Positions 8,182-19,002 are shown, numbered from the stretch's first letter. The stretch: 64,000 bases of DNA from Tetrapisispora phaffii CBS 4417 (GCF_000236905.1 NC_016535.1:124001-188000); one strand, 5' to 3'. Made by a program: numbers and translations. Notes: generated by a model from the letters alone, not told the origin.

Positions 8182-9963
8182 ATGATGTCTGCCAATACAA
8201 AAGATGATGAGGGATCATCAAATTCAAATGGAAACTTATCTTTTAAGCATCTCTCAGAGTACTTGTTACATCCAACTCAGAATTTTTTTCACAATTCCTC
8301 GAGATATGTTACTAACTCAAATAACCATAACCAAGTTGTTGCAAAGACTCTTTCAATCACAAGTAATACAGATGATACAGGTGTCAATGAGCTCTTACTT
8401 AATAACAACAAATATAATATGACTGTGCATCCAGCTCAGCACTTACAAAATACTATTAAGATGCAAAAGCACTTCTCAAATTTACATGGTAACGGTAATA
8501 CTCCAAGTTATAGAATCTCTTTAACATCAAGTGGTTCAACAGTGGCGAAAGTTTATATGAAAAACATAGATTCGAACGGTAAAAAGAAATATTCAAAAGG
8601 TAAAGAGACACTGCATTTAAAGAGATTTATTAAAAATCATTCTAAAAATGAAACTTTCTTAGAAAATTTGAATAGAAATCTAAGTAATGTAAGTCATACA
8701 AGCAATTCAAGTTTTAATTCCCTCTATAGTGATAACAATCAGACTGAAAAACAGATCAATTCTAAAGTTATTACAAGAATATCATCTGTATTGTCAAATA
8801 CATCCATTGCAACAACAAATTCAGATAATAAACAACATCATTCTTTAAATAGAAATGACAACTATTATGGGATCTTTGCGTTCACTGATGAATTAACAAA
8901 TAATTTTGAATTTAAAATGTTGACAAGTGAGGATACTATCGATACGCTCTTAAGATTTTATGGTCAACCAATTAAAAAAGTAGGTGAAGGTGCTAGTGGA
9001 ACTGTTAACGTATTAAAAAATTATGAAAGACAAAAACTGTATGCTGTAAAAATATTGAATTCAAATGATATTCCTGTACCTCAACAAAATAATAGCGAAG
9101 GAGAGCCTGCTAATTATCCTAATAGAACAGTCTCTAAAAGAGAATATGCTGAGAAAGTCACCGCGGAATACTCTATAGGCTCAACTTTGCATCATTTAAA
9201 TTTAATTAAAATCCTGGGAATGATACAAATGGAATCGATTGGAATGTATTACTTAATAATGGAGTTTGCTCAACATGATTTTTTTGATGTAATAATGTCA
9301 GACAATTTACAAGTTGATTCAATAAATTGCTATTTTAAGCAAATTTGTAACGGTGTGCAATACTTGCATTCAATGGGGATCTCTCATAGAGATCTAAAGT
9401 TAGATAATTGTGTGGTGAATCATGAAGGTACCCTCAAGATTATCGACTTCGGATGTGCTGTCATTTTCAATGATGATTTAAATAGCGACAAATGCGTAAA
9501 GGCTTTTGGAATTACAGGTTCAGACCCCTACTTGGCACCAGAGTTATTGAATACAATCAATAGGAGAGCTTCAAACGGTTATTACGATCCTAGAGCGGTC
9601 GACGTATGGTCACTGGCAATAATATATTATTGTATGGTTGTCAAAAAGTTTCCTTGGAAATCGCCAAAGCTAATGTACAACTCATTCAGATTATTCTGTT
9701 CAATCCCACAATACCCTAATGATTCATTGATGGGTCCTTACAGATTATTAAAATATTTACCAGAAGAATCAAGGCCATTATTGAGAGAAATGATCAAAAT
9801 TGATCCCTTAGATAGAATACCAATGAATGAAATCGTAAAAGAACGTTGGTTTCAATCTATTGTGTGCTGCACCGAAAATCCTGCTTCTTTGCATTACAGA
9901 TCGGCACCGTATAGGATTCATAGTCATGATTTAAGATTGGACATTGACTATACGTTCAGTTAA
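8182..9963 (+). CDS. Ser/Thr protein kinase of the Hal4(Sat4)/Hal5/Npr1 group
   Basis: A 593-residue protein from the first ATG (8182). The N-terminal 250 residues are Asn/Ser-rich and of low complexity, the usual layout of fungal-specific NPR1/HAL5 kinases. The kinase domain follows: glycine loop GEGASGTV from residue 268, AVKIL lysine, catalytic HRDLKLDN from 402, DFG at 422-424 and YLAPELL activation-segment end. The wording GEGASG, HRDLKLDNCVVN and GSDPYLAPELL resembles Sat4/Hal4 and Hal5, which stabilise plasma-membrane transporters, including the potassium transporter Trk1. Length is near Sat4 (about 603). In S. cerevisiae nothing of this kind lies between MAM3 and PRS5, so orthology cannot come from position. 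Hal5, Kkq8 or another family member is possible. Confidence 0.88.
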   Translation: MMSANTKDDEGSSNSNGNLSFKHLSEYLLHPTQNFFHNSSRYVTNSNNHNQVVAKTLSITSNTDDTGVNELLLNNNKYNMTVHPAQHLQNTIKMQKHFSNLHGNGNTPSYRISLTSSGSTVAKVYMKNIDSNGKKKYSKGKETLHLKRFIKNHSKNETFLENLNRNLSNVSHTSNSSFNSLYSDNNQTEKQINSKVITRISSVLSNTSIATTNSDNKQHHSLNRNDNYYGIFAFTDELTNNFEFKMLTSEDTIDTLLRFYGQPIKKVGEGASGTVNVLKNYERQKLYAVKILNSNDIPVPQQNNSEGEPANYPNRTVSKREYAEKVTAEYSIGSTLHHLNLIKILGMIQMESIGMYYLIMEFAQHDFFDVIMSDNLQVDSINCYFKQICNGVQYLHSMGISHRDLKLDNCVVNHEGTLKIIDFGCAVIFNDDLNSDKCVKAFGITGSDPYLAPELLNTINRRASNGYYDPRAVDVWSLAIIYYCMVVKKFPWKSPKLMYNSFRLFCSIPQYPNDSLMGPYRLLKYLPEESRPLLREMIKIDPLDRIPMNEIVKERWFQSIVCCTENPASLHYRSAPYRIHSHDLRLDIDYTFS

Positions 9964-10231
9964 TCACCTACTTTTTTTTAACCTTAAAAGAAAAACAAAA
10001 ACAAAAATAATACTCATCAACATCTTCTAATTTAATGCATATTTAACTAATTAGTAAACTTTATAGAAATTATATAACTAATAGATATTCACATTTAATA
10101 TTATTCAACACAGTATAAAGAACCATCTCCATCTATCTTCAATTATTAGCATTAGTAATAATCTATATATAAGTTATATCATATACTCTTAAGACTCTAT
10201 ATGTGTAAGAAAGACAATTTCCTAAATTACC

Positions 10232-11554
10232 TTACCATCCATGTTCGAATAACATAGAAATGGATTCACCATTATGGATCCTTCTAATGGATTCACCAAA
10301 TACACGAGATACATCCAGAATATCAACGAATTCTTCACCTAATACTTCAAGTGCCTTATTTTGGGGTACTGTATTTGAAACAACTAATTTATCAATGCTA
10401 CTTTGTTTTATACGATTTAAAGCATCACCTGAAAAAATACCATGTGTAACTAACGCATATACCTTAGAGGCACCTTGATCTTTCAACAATTTAGCAGCTC
10501 TTGCAATTGTATATGAAGTATCAACCAAATCATCAACTAAGATACATACTTTATTTCTGACGTCACCGACTAACATAGTTGTCTGAACGATAGTTGGAGT
10601 AGATGCAACACGCTTCACGTCACGCAGTTCCTCTTGCTTTAGTAATGGTTTAGTAGATATTGACAAGGCACCACCTACACCACCGGAGGTCAAAGTAGCA
10701 CCTGGTGGACCCTTTAAAAGTTGTGATCTTCTTTCTTTGTGGACCAAAGCAAATGATAATTTTAGGGCATCTGCAATAGCAGCAGCTCTTTTAGCACCAC
10801 CCGCATCTGGTGATACAATAACAGAATCTTGATAATTTGGGATATGATGTTGAATATAATTCTGAAACAATGGTCTACAGTATAAATTATCTACTGGTAT
10901 GTTAAAGAAACCTGGAAATTGTGGATCGTGCAAATCCATAGTAATAACATGATCAGCACCTGCAGTTGTCAATAGATTAGCAATCAAAGTACCTGATTGA
11001 ACTACCCATAATTTATAACCTGCATTTTGAGCTTTAAATAATTCACCAGCTTCAGAACTATGAGCTTGATCTTTCTTACCAGAAATCATTGGAATTCTGG
11101 ATGATGATTGAGTTTTCACCATGCTTGATCGTATTGCTTTTTCCAGGCTCTTTGAATTATCAGGACCAGGTTTCTGAGTAGATAATGATGTCTTGCTTGG
11201 GTTGGTATTGTTTGGTTTTGTGATCAATGGGGCACCCTTGGCTGTATATGGAATATCAGGTTGCCTAGAATAACAAAAGTAAGGCATGACAACAGTGATT
11301 CTTGAAGCAGACGAAGTCTTACAAGCATTCACCAAGATCAGTAACTCCATAAAGATATCATTGACATGTCCAAAACCACTTTGAATGACATAGACATCCT
11401 TTTCACGAACAGAGACACCTACTTGAACGCTAGTTTCACCATTTGAAAACTTACTCAAGGTAACTTCAGATGGTGACACATTAATATTCTCACAAATCAA
11501 ATTGACAAGTTCTGGGTTAGAGTTACCACCAAAGATAACAATATCATTGCTCAT
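10232..11554 (-). CDS. PRS5: Ribose-phosphate pyrophosphokinase subunit, Prs5 type
   Basis: Subunit of phosphoribosyl-pyrophosphate synthetase, which converts ribose 5-phosphate and ATP to PRPP for nucleotide, His and Trp synthesis. The first ATG at 11554 gives 440 residues ([16 protein letters not shown]). Two insertions break the conserved fold. One, about 80 residues, comes after [20 protein letters not shown], and a second, about 45 residues, comes after VHKERRSQ. Such insertions are the hallmark of Prs5 (YOL061W, about 496 residues) and are thought to serve regulation. The PRPP-binding loop reads [19 protein letters not shown]. Order and strand next to APM4 match S. cerevisiae. A second PRPP synthetase gene lies at 17986-19002. 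Confidence 0.95.
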   Translation of the reverse strand: MSNDIVIFGGNSNPELVNLICENINVSPSEVTLSKFSNGETSVQVGVSVREKDVYVIQSGFGHVNDIFMELLILVNACKTSSASRITVVMPYFCYSRQPDIPYTAKGAPLITKPNNTNPSKTSLSTQKPGPDNSKSLEKAIRSSMVKTQSSSRIPMISGKKDQAHSSEAGELFKAQNAGYKLWVVQSGTLIANLLTTAGADHVITMDLHDPQFPGFFNIPVDNLYCRPLFQNYIQHHIPNYQDSVIVSPDAGGAKRAAAIADALKLSFALVHKERRSQLLKGPPGATLTSGGVGGALSISTKPLLKQEELRDVKRVASTPTIVQTTMLVGDVRNKVCILVDDLVDTSYTIARAAKLLKDQGASKVYALVTHGIFSGDALNRIKQSSIDKLVVSNTVPQNKALEVLGEEFVDILDVSRVFGESIRRIHNGESISMLFEHGW

Positions 11555-12113
11555 TTTCAAACCGTTTCACTTTATTTTTGGTTTGCAAACTTAGGTATTT
11601 TATAAGCAGCGTTTCTTGCTCAATTAGAGAGCCTTCAACAAATAAAAAATTACTGTTAACTTTCTATTGTCAACTGGTCAACACTTCGAATAATACATAT
11701 TTCATAAAACAATACTATATACTTATATATCCTTGATTCAATAATGGCCTTGTCAACATAAGAAGACTAAAATTTTTTTTGGTCATCTCGAAAGTTTTCA
11801 TTAACACTGCAAAAGATGAAAAAGCATAGCCAGAATTAAAATATACTGCAGTAACTGGCAGCAATAGGATGTTTAAAGGTACACATTTGAAGATACTACA
11901 ATAAGTAGACATTCAGAAATAATTAGACAATTATATATGTATTAAAGAAGCTATTTATCAATTAAATATTAGAATTACCTCAGTGTACAACCAAGATCGT
12001 TTATACTTTGTTAAAAAATATTTAGAAATAGATCAGTTATAGGTAAAGGGAAGAATTGAAATATCGATACAAAAAATAAACATACACAAGGACATTGTAT
12101 AAACACTACCAGT
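11555..12113. promoter_or_regulatory. Divergent promoter region of PRS5 and APM4
   Basis: AT-rich spacer with no credible gene; two short open frames have no coding look. It must hold both promoters, but I see no decisive factor site. Confidence 0.55.
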
Positions 12114-13535
12114 ATGATCAACGGGGTTCTTATATACTCCAGTCGTGGCGATTTAATTGTTTGTGATCTGTTGAAAAGCTCTTTGAAAAGAACCATAAGT
12201 GATATCTTTAAAATACAAGTAATAAACAGTCTAGAGATGAAATCGCCTATTTTGACTTTAGGGTCTACAACATTCCATCATATACGATCCAGTAGTGAGA
12301 GTAAACTGTGGATTGTAGCCATTACGAGAAGTAATGCTAATAGTGGTGTGATCTGGGAGTTTTTGTATAAGCTAGATTCCATGTTAACTGCCTATGATTT
12401 AAATAACGAGGAAAAATTGATGGAGAAATTCATGGTCTATTATGAAATGATAGATGTCATGTTGACTTCTAATGCTATGCCTATAAATACTGAGCTAAGC
12501 TCAATTGCCTCAAAGATATCTTATAGATTACCAAAAACGATCTCTAATTCTCCCACCAATGAAAAAAATAATAACAATGGCTTATCAATTCCTAAATTTT
12601 TAACAAGGAACAGCAGATCGATGTCTCAAGAGTTTTCTAATATAACCCAATCAGATATCCCTTGGAGGCCCACTGGTATCAAGTACAAGAAAAATGAGGT
12701 GTTCTTATACGTGAATGAGAAAATAAATATTTTGGTTTCTAAAGACCAAACCATACTGAAAGCATATGTTGATGGTTCGATTGACTTGGTTTCACATTTA
12801 AGCGGAACTCCTATCTGCCAATTCGGGTTGAATGACTATTTGAGTATGACTGGTAATAATATTTCTAATAGAGGTGATGAGTTTAGACACGATTTCATGG
12901 ATGACGAAGATTTATCAACTGGTAGAAGTTCTTCCTCCAGCGTGAAAATCGAAGACTGTACATTTCACCAGTGTGTATCCCTTGATAAGTTCAATGACGA
13001 ACGTTTAATCAATTTTGTCCCGCCAGACGGATCATTTGAATTGATGAGATACCATGTTCGTGATGATCTCAACATTCCTTTTAAAGTCACTCCAAGAGTC
13101 TCAATATCATCGTCTAGATGTAGTATGAGGTATAAGATTATTCTAAAATCATTATTTCCTACCAGTTTATCTGCTGCCGACGCCATGCTGAAGATCCCAT
13201 TACCACCAGGTACCGTTGATTGTAAGATAAATGCCTCAAGCGGTAAATGCAACTTTTCCACGTCAGATAATTGTGCTATATGGAAGTTTAATAAATATAA
13301 AGGCTTAACGGAAAACGAGCTGATCTTAGAAACTGTTCCTTCAAGTAGCACTGATATATTATCCCTACAACAATGGACAAGACCTCCAATGTCAATGAAT
13401 TTCGAAATCATCATGTTCAGTAATTCTGGTCTTGTAGTAAAGTATCTAAAGGTCATGGAGAGGGTACAAAAGTATAGACCAGTCAAGTGGATCAAGTATG
13501 TATCGAAATCAGGATCATACGAAATAAGGTACTAA
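12114..13535 (+). CDS. APM4: AP-2 clathrin adaptor complex mu subunit
   Basis: Medium (mu) chain of the AP-2 adaptor, which selects cargo at the plasma membrane for endocytosis. The 473-residue protein starts MINGVLIYSSRGDLIV. It has the longin-type N-terminal domain (about 1-140, with LTLGSTTFHHIRS and TRSNANSGVIWEFLYKLD), a Ser/Asn-rich linker, and the C-terminal mu-homology domain from about 180 (WRPTGIKYKKNEVFLYVNE) to the end (KWIKYVSKSGSYEIRY). It is nearly colinear with S. cerevisiae Apm4 (YOL062C, about 491). It is divergent from PRS5, as in S. cerevisiae. Confidence 0.97.
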   Translation: MINGVLIYSSRGDLIVCDLLKSSLKRTISDIFKIQVINSLEMKSPILTLGSTTFHHIRSSSESKLWIVAITRSNANSGVIWEFLYKLDSMLTAYDLNNEEKLMEKFMVYYEMIDVMLTSNAMPINTELSSIASKISYRLPKTISNSPTNEKNNNNGLSIPKFLTRNSRSMSQEFSNITQSDIPWRPTGIKYKKNEVFLYVNEKINILVSKDQTILKAYVDGSIDLVSHLSGTPICQFGLNDYLSMTGNNISNRGDEFRHDFMDDEDLSTGRSSSSSVKIEDCTFHQCVSLDKFNDERLINFVPPDGSFELMRYHVRDDLNIPFKVTPRVSISSSRCSMRYKIILKSLFPTSLSAADAMLKIPLPPGTVDCKINASSGKCNFSTSDNCAIWKFNKYKGLTENELILETVPSSSTDILSLQQWTRPPMSMNFEIIMFSNSGLVVKYLKVMERVQKYRPVKWIKYVSKSGSYEIRY

Positions 13536-13984
13536 GTTAGGCTCCCAATCCGACTTTACGAACACTTGCATCGTCACAATGCACTGATACAATAATATAT
13601 TTGTATACAAATAGAAAAATAAATAGATACGTAATTAATGGCATAAACTCAAAAGATCACTCAACTGGAAACCTATTAAAGGTTTACATATCATTGTAAC
13701 GTTATTTACTATCATTGTTTCAAAGATGAATTGTAGCTGTTAGAAGCAAAAGGTACTGCACTTTTTTTTTATAGCGGGCAACGAATCACAGCTTGCTTAT
13801 GTATTAGAAATTTGGATATTTCTGTATATAAGACTCTTCAATATGTAAAAGGTTAAACTTGCTTTAATTAGATATAGCTTCTTGTGTACAACTGTAATCC
13901 ACACCGACTGGATACTTGAAGATCTAACAACTTCTATTTTATTCAATTTCCAGTGAGTTAGTAATATAACTTAAATTTATCACT
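13536..13984. other. Intergenic between APM4 and the next + strand gene
   Basis: AT-rich, with a poly-T run near 13762-13771 and TATATAAG at about 13824. No gene seen. This is where similarity to the YOL056-062 order ends. Confidence 0.5.
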
Positions 13985-15127
13985 ATGAACATGCTTTGTA
14001 TGTTTCGTGGTAAGCCAGTGATAAGGGGTCTTCATACATGCACTCCAATCCTAAGGGCATCGCCAAGATATGTAAATAAGGTTGTCGTACTATCAAATAA
14101 AGCTTCGATTTCCAAGATTAGATTTAGTAGTGGAAGTATATATACAACAATGGGTCACAGCCCATTGTATGGCAATACAATGGCATCGCTAACGACCAAA
14201 TTTGCACATAATGGATTACAACATGGGACTTTCACAACTAAAAGACATTTCCATCAATCTCATTACAAGCTTTACAGCATGGGAAAGAGGCCATTCTTTG
14301 AAGGTCGGACCCCTGTCACAATATTTCGTTTGACCCCTATGAAAATATTCCTATTTGCATTGACTTTCTACGTAATGATATTTCTCTTAGTTCCATTTAT
14401 ACTAAGCATTCTGTTACCTGCTGCTATATTAGGATATGCATTTTTCCAATACAGAAAATGGAGATTAAATTGTGCCCTTAAATTGTGGGTGAATAGTCTC
14501 ATGAAAACGCAGATGCACACTAAGTTTTCAACTTTTAACGGTTTAAGATATAGTATCATCAATAGTGTTGAGAAGGACGCCCGTAGTCAAGTATTTGGAT
14601 TCACCAATACACCCAATGGGCCGATATTTCGCGCAATGAATGACATGACTAGGGATTTGTCTACAGAAGCATCTGATAAATTCAAGAAGTTTATCGAAGC
14701 ACGAGTTCTGGAGGCGTTTGTGAGTGACGAAGACGGGGTGAGATCTGCTCTCGCCAGCGACCACACCTGGAAGCAAGCGATAAAGACATCAAGACCATTG
14801 GGCATCGAGTTTGGCAGAATGGTCGAACGTTCCTTTGTGGCAAGAGACAAGAAGTACATGACCTACGCGTTCCCACTCTCCATAAACTCTCCAAGCGGCT
14901 CCCAGAGCCACCTCGGACGTGTCTCAATAGTGGCATGCCACCCACTCTCTGCTGGCTTTAACCCACCGGATAAAACCAACTTAAAGTTAATATTATGTAT
15001 CGAGAGCAACTCCAAACTGTCTCCCGACCTCTTCATAATAGACACCAACGGCATGACTGGCGAGTTCTTCTCGAAGTACGATGTCCAAAAGTTCAAAGAC
15101 CACACAGAATACACAGTTAAAAAGTAG
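13985..15127 (+). CDS. Unrecognised protein with mitochondrial-type N terminus and one hydrophobic hairpin
   Basis: I do not recognise this 380-residue protein. The first 95 residues are rich in Arg, Lys, Ser, Thr and His with almost no acidic residues (MFRGKPVIRGLHTCTPILRA), as in a mitochondrial targeting sequence. A strongly hydrophobic stretch at about 121-148 (IFLFALTFYVMIFLLVPFILS, then LLPAAILGYAFF) could be one long or two membrane segments, followed by a soluble basic-acidic domain to the end (about 150-380). An inner-membrane protein facing one side is the natural reading, but this is inference. Base composition rises from AT-rich to GC-rich after about 14690, inside the gene. It sits at a break in conserved gene order between APM4 and UBP9/13. 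Confidence 0.8.
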   Translation: MNMLCMFRGKPVIRGLHTCTPILRASPRYVNKVVVLSNKASISKIRFSSGSIYTTMGHSPLYGNTMASLTTKFAHNGLQHGTFTTKRHFHQSHYKLYSMGKRPFFEGRTPVTIFRLTPMKIFLFALTFYVMIFLLVPFILSILLPAAILGYAFFQYRKWRLNCALKLWVNSLMKTQMHTKFSTFNGLRYSIINSVEKDARSQVFGFTNTPNGPIFRAMNDMTRDLSTEASDKFKKFIEARVLEAFVSDEDGVRSALASDHTWKQAIKTSRPLGIEFGRMVERSFVARDKKYMTYAFPLSINSPSGSQSHLGRVSIVACHPLSAGFNPPDKTNLKLILCIESNSKLSPDLFIIDTNGMTGEFFSKYDVQKFKDHTEYTVKK

Positions 15128-15639
15128 ACAGGCAGCATAGGCAGCTCTAGCGACACAGGCGACACAGTCTCCCTTATCTTTGTATTTTGTGACATTTGCG
15201 CCATTTGTGACATTGCAGCCTTCTCCTTCGAAGAGCTCGTTGTCTCCGGAAGAAAAGCCCGAGCACTCTGAGCCGATGCCCCAAAAATCGCCAAGACTTC
15301 CATCTCCCGTCAATTCAGTCAGAAAACGCCGTACACGAGGGGCCATTTTTCAAATTGTCCCCCCACAATAATGAAGAATGTTTAGGTAATCACTATAAAG
15401 AAAAATCACGTATATATAAAAACAGACACACATACGATGGAAGTTTATTTCCAAGAAGTTATTTCCATTCAGAGGGTATGCTGTCTCGTCAATAGCTATT
15501 TGTATATATTCTGGTACATATAAGAGACAGTCTGAGCAAGCTTGGTGTTGCTGAGGAACACAACATACGTGCAGAAATTTTCTTTCCAGACGGTGAGTGT
15601 GAAGAGGAGGCCCTTATACTATAAGGTTCCAAATATTTG
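15128..15639. other. Intergenic: downstream of 13985-15127 and UBP promoter
   Basis: The first half is moderately GC-rich and holds an imperfect direct repeat of TTTGTGACATT (near 15184 and 15206). The second half is AT-rich, with a TATATATAAA box at 15411-15420 about 225 bp before the UBP start. No gene seen. Confidence 0.55.
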
Positions 15640-17823
15640 ATGCTTAAACGTTTATTAAGAAGAACCCATGGGCCAGAGGAGACTGAGTCCCGGAGCGAAG
15701 AGTGCTCAAATGATTCGAGGTCCATATTTAATGATTCGCCAAGCGAGTATGACTTAGTTTCCGGGGTAGAAGATGGGGATGAGATGGACAAGTGTAACGA
15801 CACACCAAGAATAATTCCCAGCTTGATCGATTGTGATCTTGTGCTGAATGCCCAGGAACCAGTTCCGGTCGAAGTAGACCCCGAATCCGCCGTGGAGGGT
15901 GTCAGGCGTGAAATCGAAGGGATTCTAAGTAATTACGACGTGGGTGAACGTGTGTTTGGGTTTCAAAACTTTGGCTACACCTGCTATTGTAACTCCATTC
16001 TACAGGCTTTGTTTAACATAGGATCGTTTCGTGACGGTATCATTGGACCCGCGTCCATTGGCGAGTTCCAGTTAAAGAATATCTCGATGCGTAAGAATAC
16101 AGAACTAGATACAAATGCAAATATACCTGCAAATGAAAACGCAAAAATAAATGCAACAGCAGCAACTGAAGAAGAAGTTGAAGAAGATGGAAAGAACTTG
16201 CATCACAACAAGGTCGGTCCCCTTAGTGATAACTATACCTATAAGCTCTCGCCGTCAACCACCTTACAAAGCATGGAGACCAACGAATCTGGTGATGAGA
16301 CTGAACCATTGAATGCGTCAATTCAAGAACAGAATGGAATCATTAACGATAATACCGCCACGAAGAAGAATAATAACGATAAAGTAATAATTTTAGGAAG
16401 ACAAATAAATGAGATCAATGATACGCTGTTTGAAGTGAAAGTTAAACCAGTGTTAGAAGTGAGTTGTTCACAGACCGTTGTAAAAGAGAGTTCCTCATAC
16501 CTCCAAAAAATATTTAAATTAAACAGGGAAGACAAAAAGTATAAAAAAGTAGAAAATAAGGTCACTGTGATGTCAAAGAGCAGCATTTCTCCAACCATCT
16601 CAGACTTGAAGAATGATGCTATCTCTGACACAAATGAACAAAATGAAACAAAGGACTCACCTCCTAATAACAGCTTACCTAGTTTCCAAAATAATATAGT
16701 TAAATCTCTGGAGGAAAGAAAACAGATAGCATTACGAACTGGTCCAGTACAGGTTCTACAAAGTGATAAAAATAATACCAACCATACATTATTTTCTTGC
16801 TTAAGAGATATTTTTATCGAACTATCGTGTAGTAAGTCCCTAACTGGTTTAGTTTCCCCTACTGGATTTATCGATATATTGAAAAGAGATAACGTTTTAT
16901 TCAACACTTATTGTCATCAAGATGCACATGAGTTTTTCAATTTTCTAATCAATGACTTGTGCGACTATTTGGATAATTCAAGTTTAGCAAATGAAGAGAT
17001 TGTTGGAAATATTGTCTCTGAAACCTTTAAGGGGATAATCAAATATCAGACTCGCTGTTCAATGTGTGATTCGATAACCGAAAGAGAAGAGCAGTTTCTA
17101 GATTTTCCAATAGAGTTTAATGGATCCGAAAAGGTAGAAATACAGGAGTTATTAGGTAACTACTGTGCAAGAGAAATATTAAGAGCATCAAACAAATTCT
17201 ACTGCGAAATTTGTAATGAATACCAAGAAGCTGAAAGGCTGATAGGTATCAAAGAACTACCTAAACACTTAGTTGTCCATTTGAAAAGGTTTAAATATTG
17301 TGAAGAAAAAAACTGCAATATCAAACTATTTAATAAAGTGAACTATCCATTTACATTAAATATCAGTTCAGTTTTTGACGATTCTATATCAAAAAAGTAT
17401 GAACTCAATAGTATTGTTGTTCACATAGGCGAAAGTCCACAATTGGGACATTATGTTACATTATGTAAACATAAAAGTTATGGATGGCTAATATATGACG
17501 ATGAAACGGTTCAAGCGGTGTCTGATGAGTTGGTTTCCAGAATACTAAATAATGAACAAAGGAGTGCTACGGCATACTTACTATTTTACGAGGAAGTTGA
17601 CAGCAAGATCACACAAATTTACGACATAGATTTATATGCAAAAAATATCGAAGCTCTATTAAGAGACGATGAACTGCTAAGAAAAAATACAGCTGGCTTA
17701 ATAGTAATATTCAAAGGGAGATGTATAGAGAAACTCCACAAGCCATATCCAAAGTTACTAAAACTCATTCCCAATCAATATTTAGCTTCTCAAAGAGAAA
17801 ATAATTTAAGAAACAAAAGATAA
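15640..17823 (+). CDS. UBP9/UBP13: Ubiquitin-specific protease, Ubp9/Ubp13 type
   Basis: Cysteine deubiquitinase of the USP family. Ubp9 and Ubp13 act with Duf1 and help regulate mitochondrial and stress functions in S. cerevisiae. The start is the ATG at 15640 (MLKRLLRRTHG), giving 727 residues. The Cys box reads GFQNFGYTCYCNSILQALFN with the catalytic Cys at about 115. The His box reads LGHYVTLCKHKSYGWLIYDDE with His at about 604. CSMC and CEIC pairs between them form the zinc-ribbon of USP fingers. A low-complexity insertion of about 250 residues separates the Cys box from the QDAHEFFNFL block, as in Ubp9/13. The gene is convergent with a PRS2/4 gene, exactly as UBP9-PRS2 and UBP13-PRS4 are. 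Confidence 0.93.
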   Translation: MLKRLLRRTHGPEETESRSEECSNDSRSIFNDSPSEYDLVSGVEDGDEMDKCNDTPRIIPSLIDCDLVLNAQEPVPVEVDPESAVEGVRREIEGILSNYDVGERVFGFQNFGYTCYCNSILQALFNIGSFRDGIIGPASIGEFQLKNISMRKNTELDTNANIPANENAKINATAATEEEVEEDGKNLHHNKVGPLSDNYTYKLSPSTTLQSMETNESGDETEPLNASIQEQNGIINDNTATKKNNNDKVIILGRQINEINDTLFEVKVKPVLEVSCSQTVVKESSSYLQKIFKLNREDKKYKKVENKVTVMSKSSISPTISDLKNDAISDTNEQNETKDSPPNNSLPSFQNNIVKSLEERKQIALRTGPVQVLQSDKNNTNHTLFSCLRDIFIELSCSKSLTGLVSPTGFIDILKRDNVLFNTYCHQDAHEFFNFLINDLCDYLDNSSLANEEIVGNIVSETFKGIIKYQTRCSMCDSITEREEQFLDFPIEFNGSEKVEIQELLGNYCAREILRASNKFYCEICNEYQEAERLIGIKELPKHLVVHLKRFKYCEEKNCNIKLFNKVNYPFTLNISSVFDDSISKKYELNSIVVHIGESPQLGHYVTLCKHKSYGWLIYDDETVQAVSDELVSRILNNEQRSATAYLLFYEEVDSKITQIYDIDLYAKNIEALLRDDELLRKNTAGLIVIFKGRCIEKLHKPYPKLLKLIPNQYLASQRENNLRNKR

Positions 17824-17985
17824 AATGTTTATTAAATGACTAATCCTCAACCTCAATATAATAGTTAATTAAAATGATCCACAGTCAATTATATTCATTT
17901 TTTTATATGCAAATTCTATTAGATTATATTATTTTTATTCAAATTGTAAACTTACAACAAATTCAATCAGAAAGAACGTTGACAA

Positions 17986-19002
17986 TCATATTGGAGCGTG
18001 AGTGAACAAATAAGAAACTGATTCACCATTATGTAATCTCCTTATACTTTCAGCCAAAGTTGGACTGATATCTACTTGCTCAACAATATCCAAATCTAAA
18101 TCGATTGGCAAAGTGTTTGTACAAACAATTTTTGATAATCTACTGTTGCTCAACTTTTCTCTTGCTGACCCTGAAAATATACCGTGAGTGACAATGGCAA
18201 CGACCTCCTTCGCACCATGATCCAATAATGTATCACACGCTTTGACTAAAGTGCCACATGTGTCTGCCATGTCATCTATCAACAGACAAGCTTTTCCCTT
18301 GACGTCACCGACCAACACCATTCTTGAAACCTCATTAGCCTTTTGTCTTTCCTTGTGGATCAATGCAAAATTTAAGTCTAGTTTATCAGCTAACGATGCG
18401 ACCCTCTTAGCACCACCTGCATCAGGTGAGACCAAAATCGCATTTGATAAATCTGTTTTTGTTTTAATATAATTCAAAACAGATGGTTCAGCATACAGGT
18501 TATCCACCGGAATATGGAAGAACCCTTGGATCTGAGAGGCATGCAAGTCCATAGTGATAACATGATCACATCCTGCTGTTTGCAACAGATTAGCAATCAA
18601 CTTCGCAGTGATAGGAGCACGGGACTTGTCCTTCTTATCCTGTCTAGCGTAAGGAAAGTTTGGAATCACGGCCGTGATCCTTCTGACAGAGGCAGTTTTA
18701 CAAGCGTGGATTAAGATTAACAGTTCCATTAAGAAGTCGTTAACCTCATCCTCACCTGTACCTGTCTGAATAATATATACATCTTCATCTCTAATACTTT
18801 CGCCAATAGTGACAGAAGTCTCCTTATTAGAGTATTGATAAACACCAACCTTGGATAGTGGGATAGATAACCTCTTGGAAATCAGCTCAGCCAGTTCCGG
18901 ATGGGAGTTACCAGATATCAGCTTGATGCTGTTGCTTGACATTTCTCTAGGATCGGAAGACATCTCGAATTGCAGTTGTTGCTGTTGTTGTTCCTTATCC
19001 AT
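17986..19002 (-). CDS. PRS2/PRS4: Ribose-phosphate pyrophosphokinase, Prs2/Prs4 type
   Basis: Catalytic-type PRPP synthetase subunit. The compact fold has no insertions: [16 protein letters not shown] near the start, the ATP-binding block [21 protein letters not shown], the histidine-rich loop [22 protein letters not shown], and the PRPP loop [18 protein letters not shown]. The first ATG (19002) gives 338 residues with a Gln-rich leader ([14 protein letters not shown]). An in-frame ATG at 18942 ([17 protein letters not shown]) gives 318 residues, the usual length of Prs2, so the true start may be the downstream one. A Gcn4/Bas1-type site lies 120-180 bp upstream. Strand and the convergent UBP neighbour match YER098W-YER099C. 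Confidence 0.94.
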   Translation of the reverse strand: MDKEQQQQQLQFEMSSDPREMSSNSIKLISGNSHPELAELISKRLSIPLSKVGVYQYSNKETSVTIGESIRDEDVYIIQTGTGEDEVNDFLMELLILIHACKTASVRRITAVIPNFPYARQDKKDKSRAPITAKLIANLLQTAGCDHVITMDLHASQIQGFFHIPVDNLYAEPSVLNYIKTKTDLSNAILVSPDAGGAKRVASLADKLDLNFALIHKERQKANEVSRMVLVGDVKGKACLLIDDMADTCGTLVKACDTLLDHGAKEVVAIVTHGIFSGSAREKLSNSRLSKIVCTNTLPIDLDLDIVEQVDISPTLAESIRRLHNGESVSYLFTHAPI

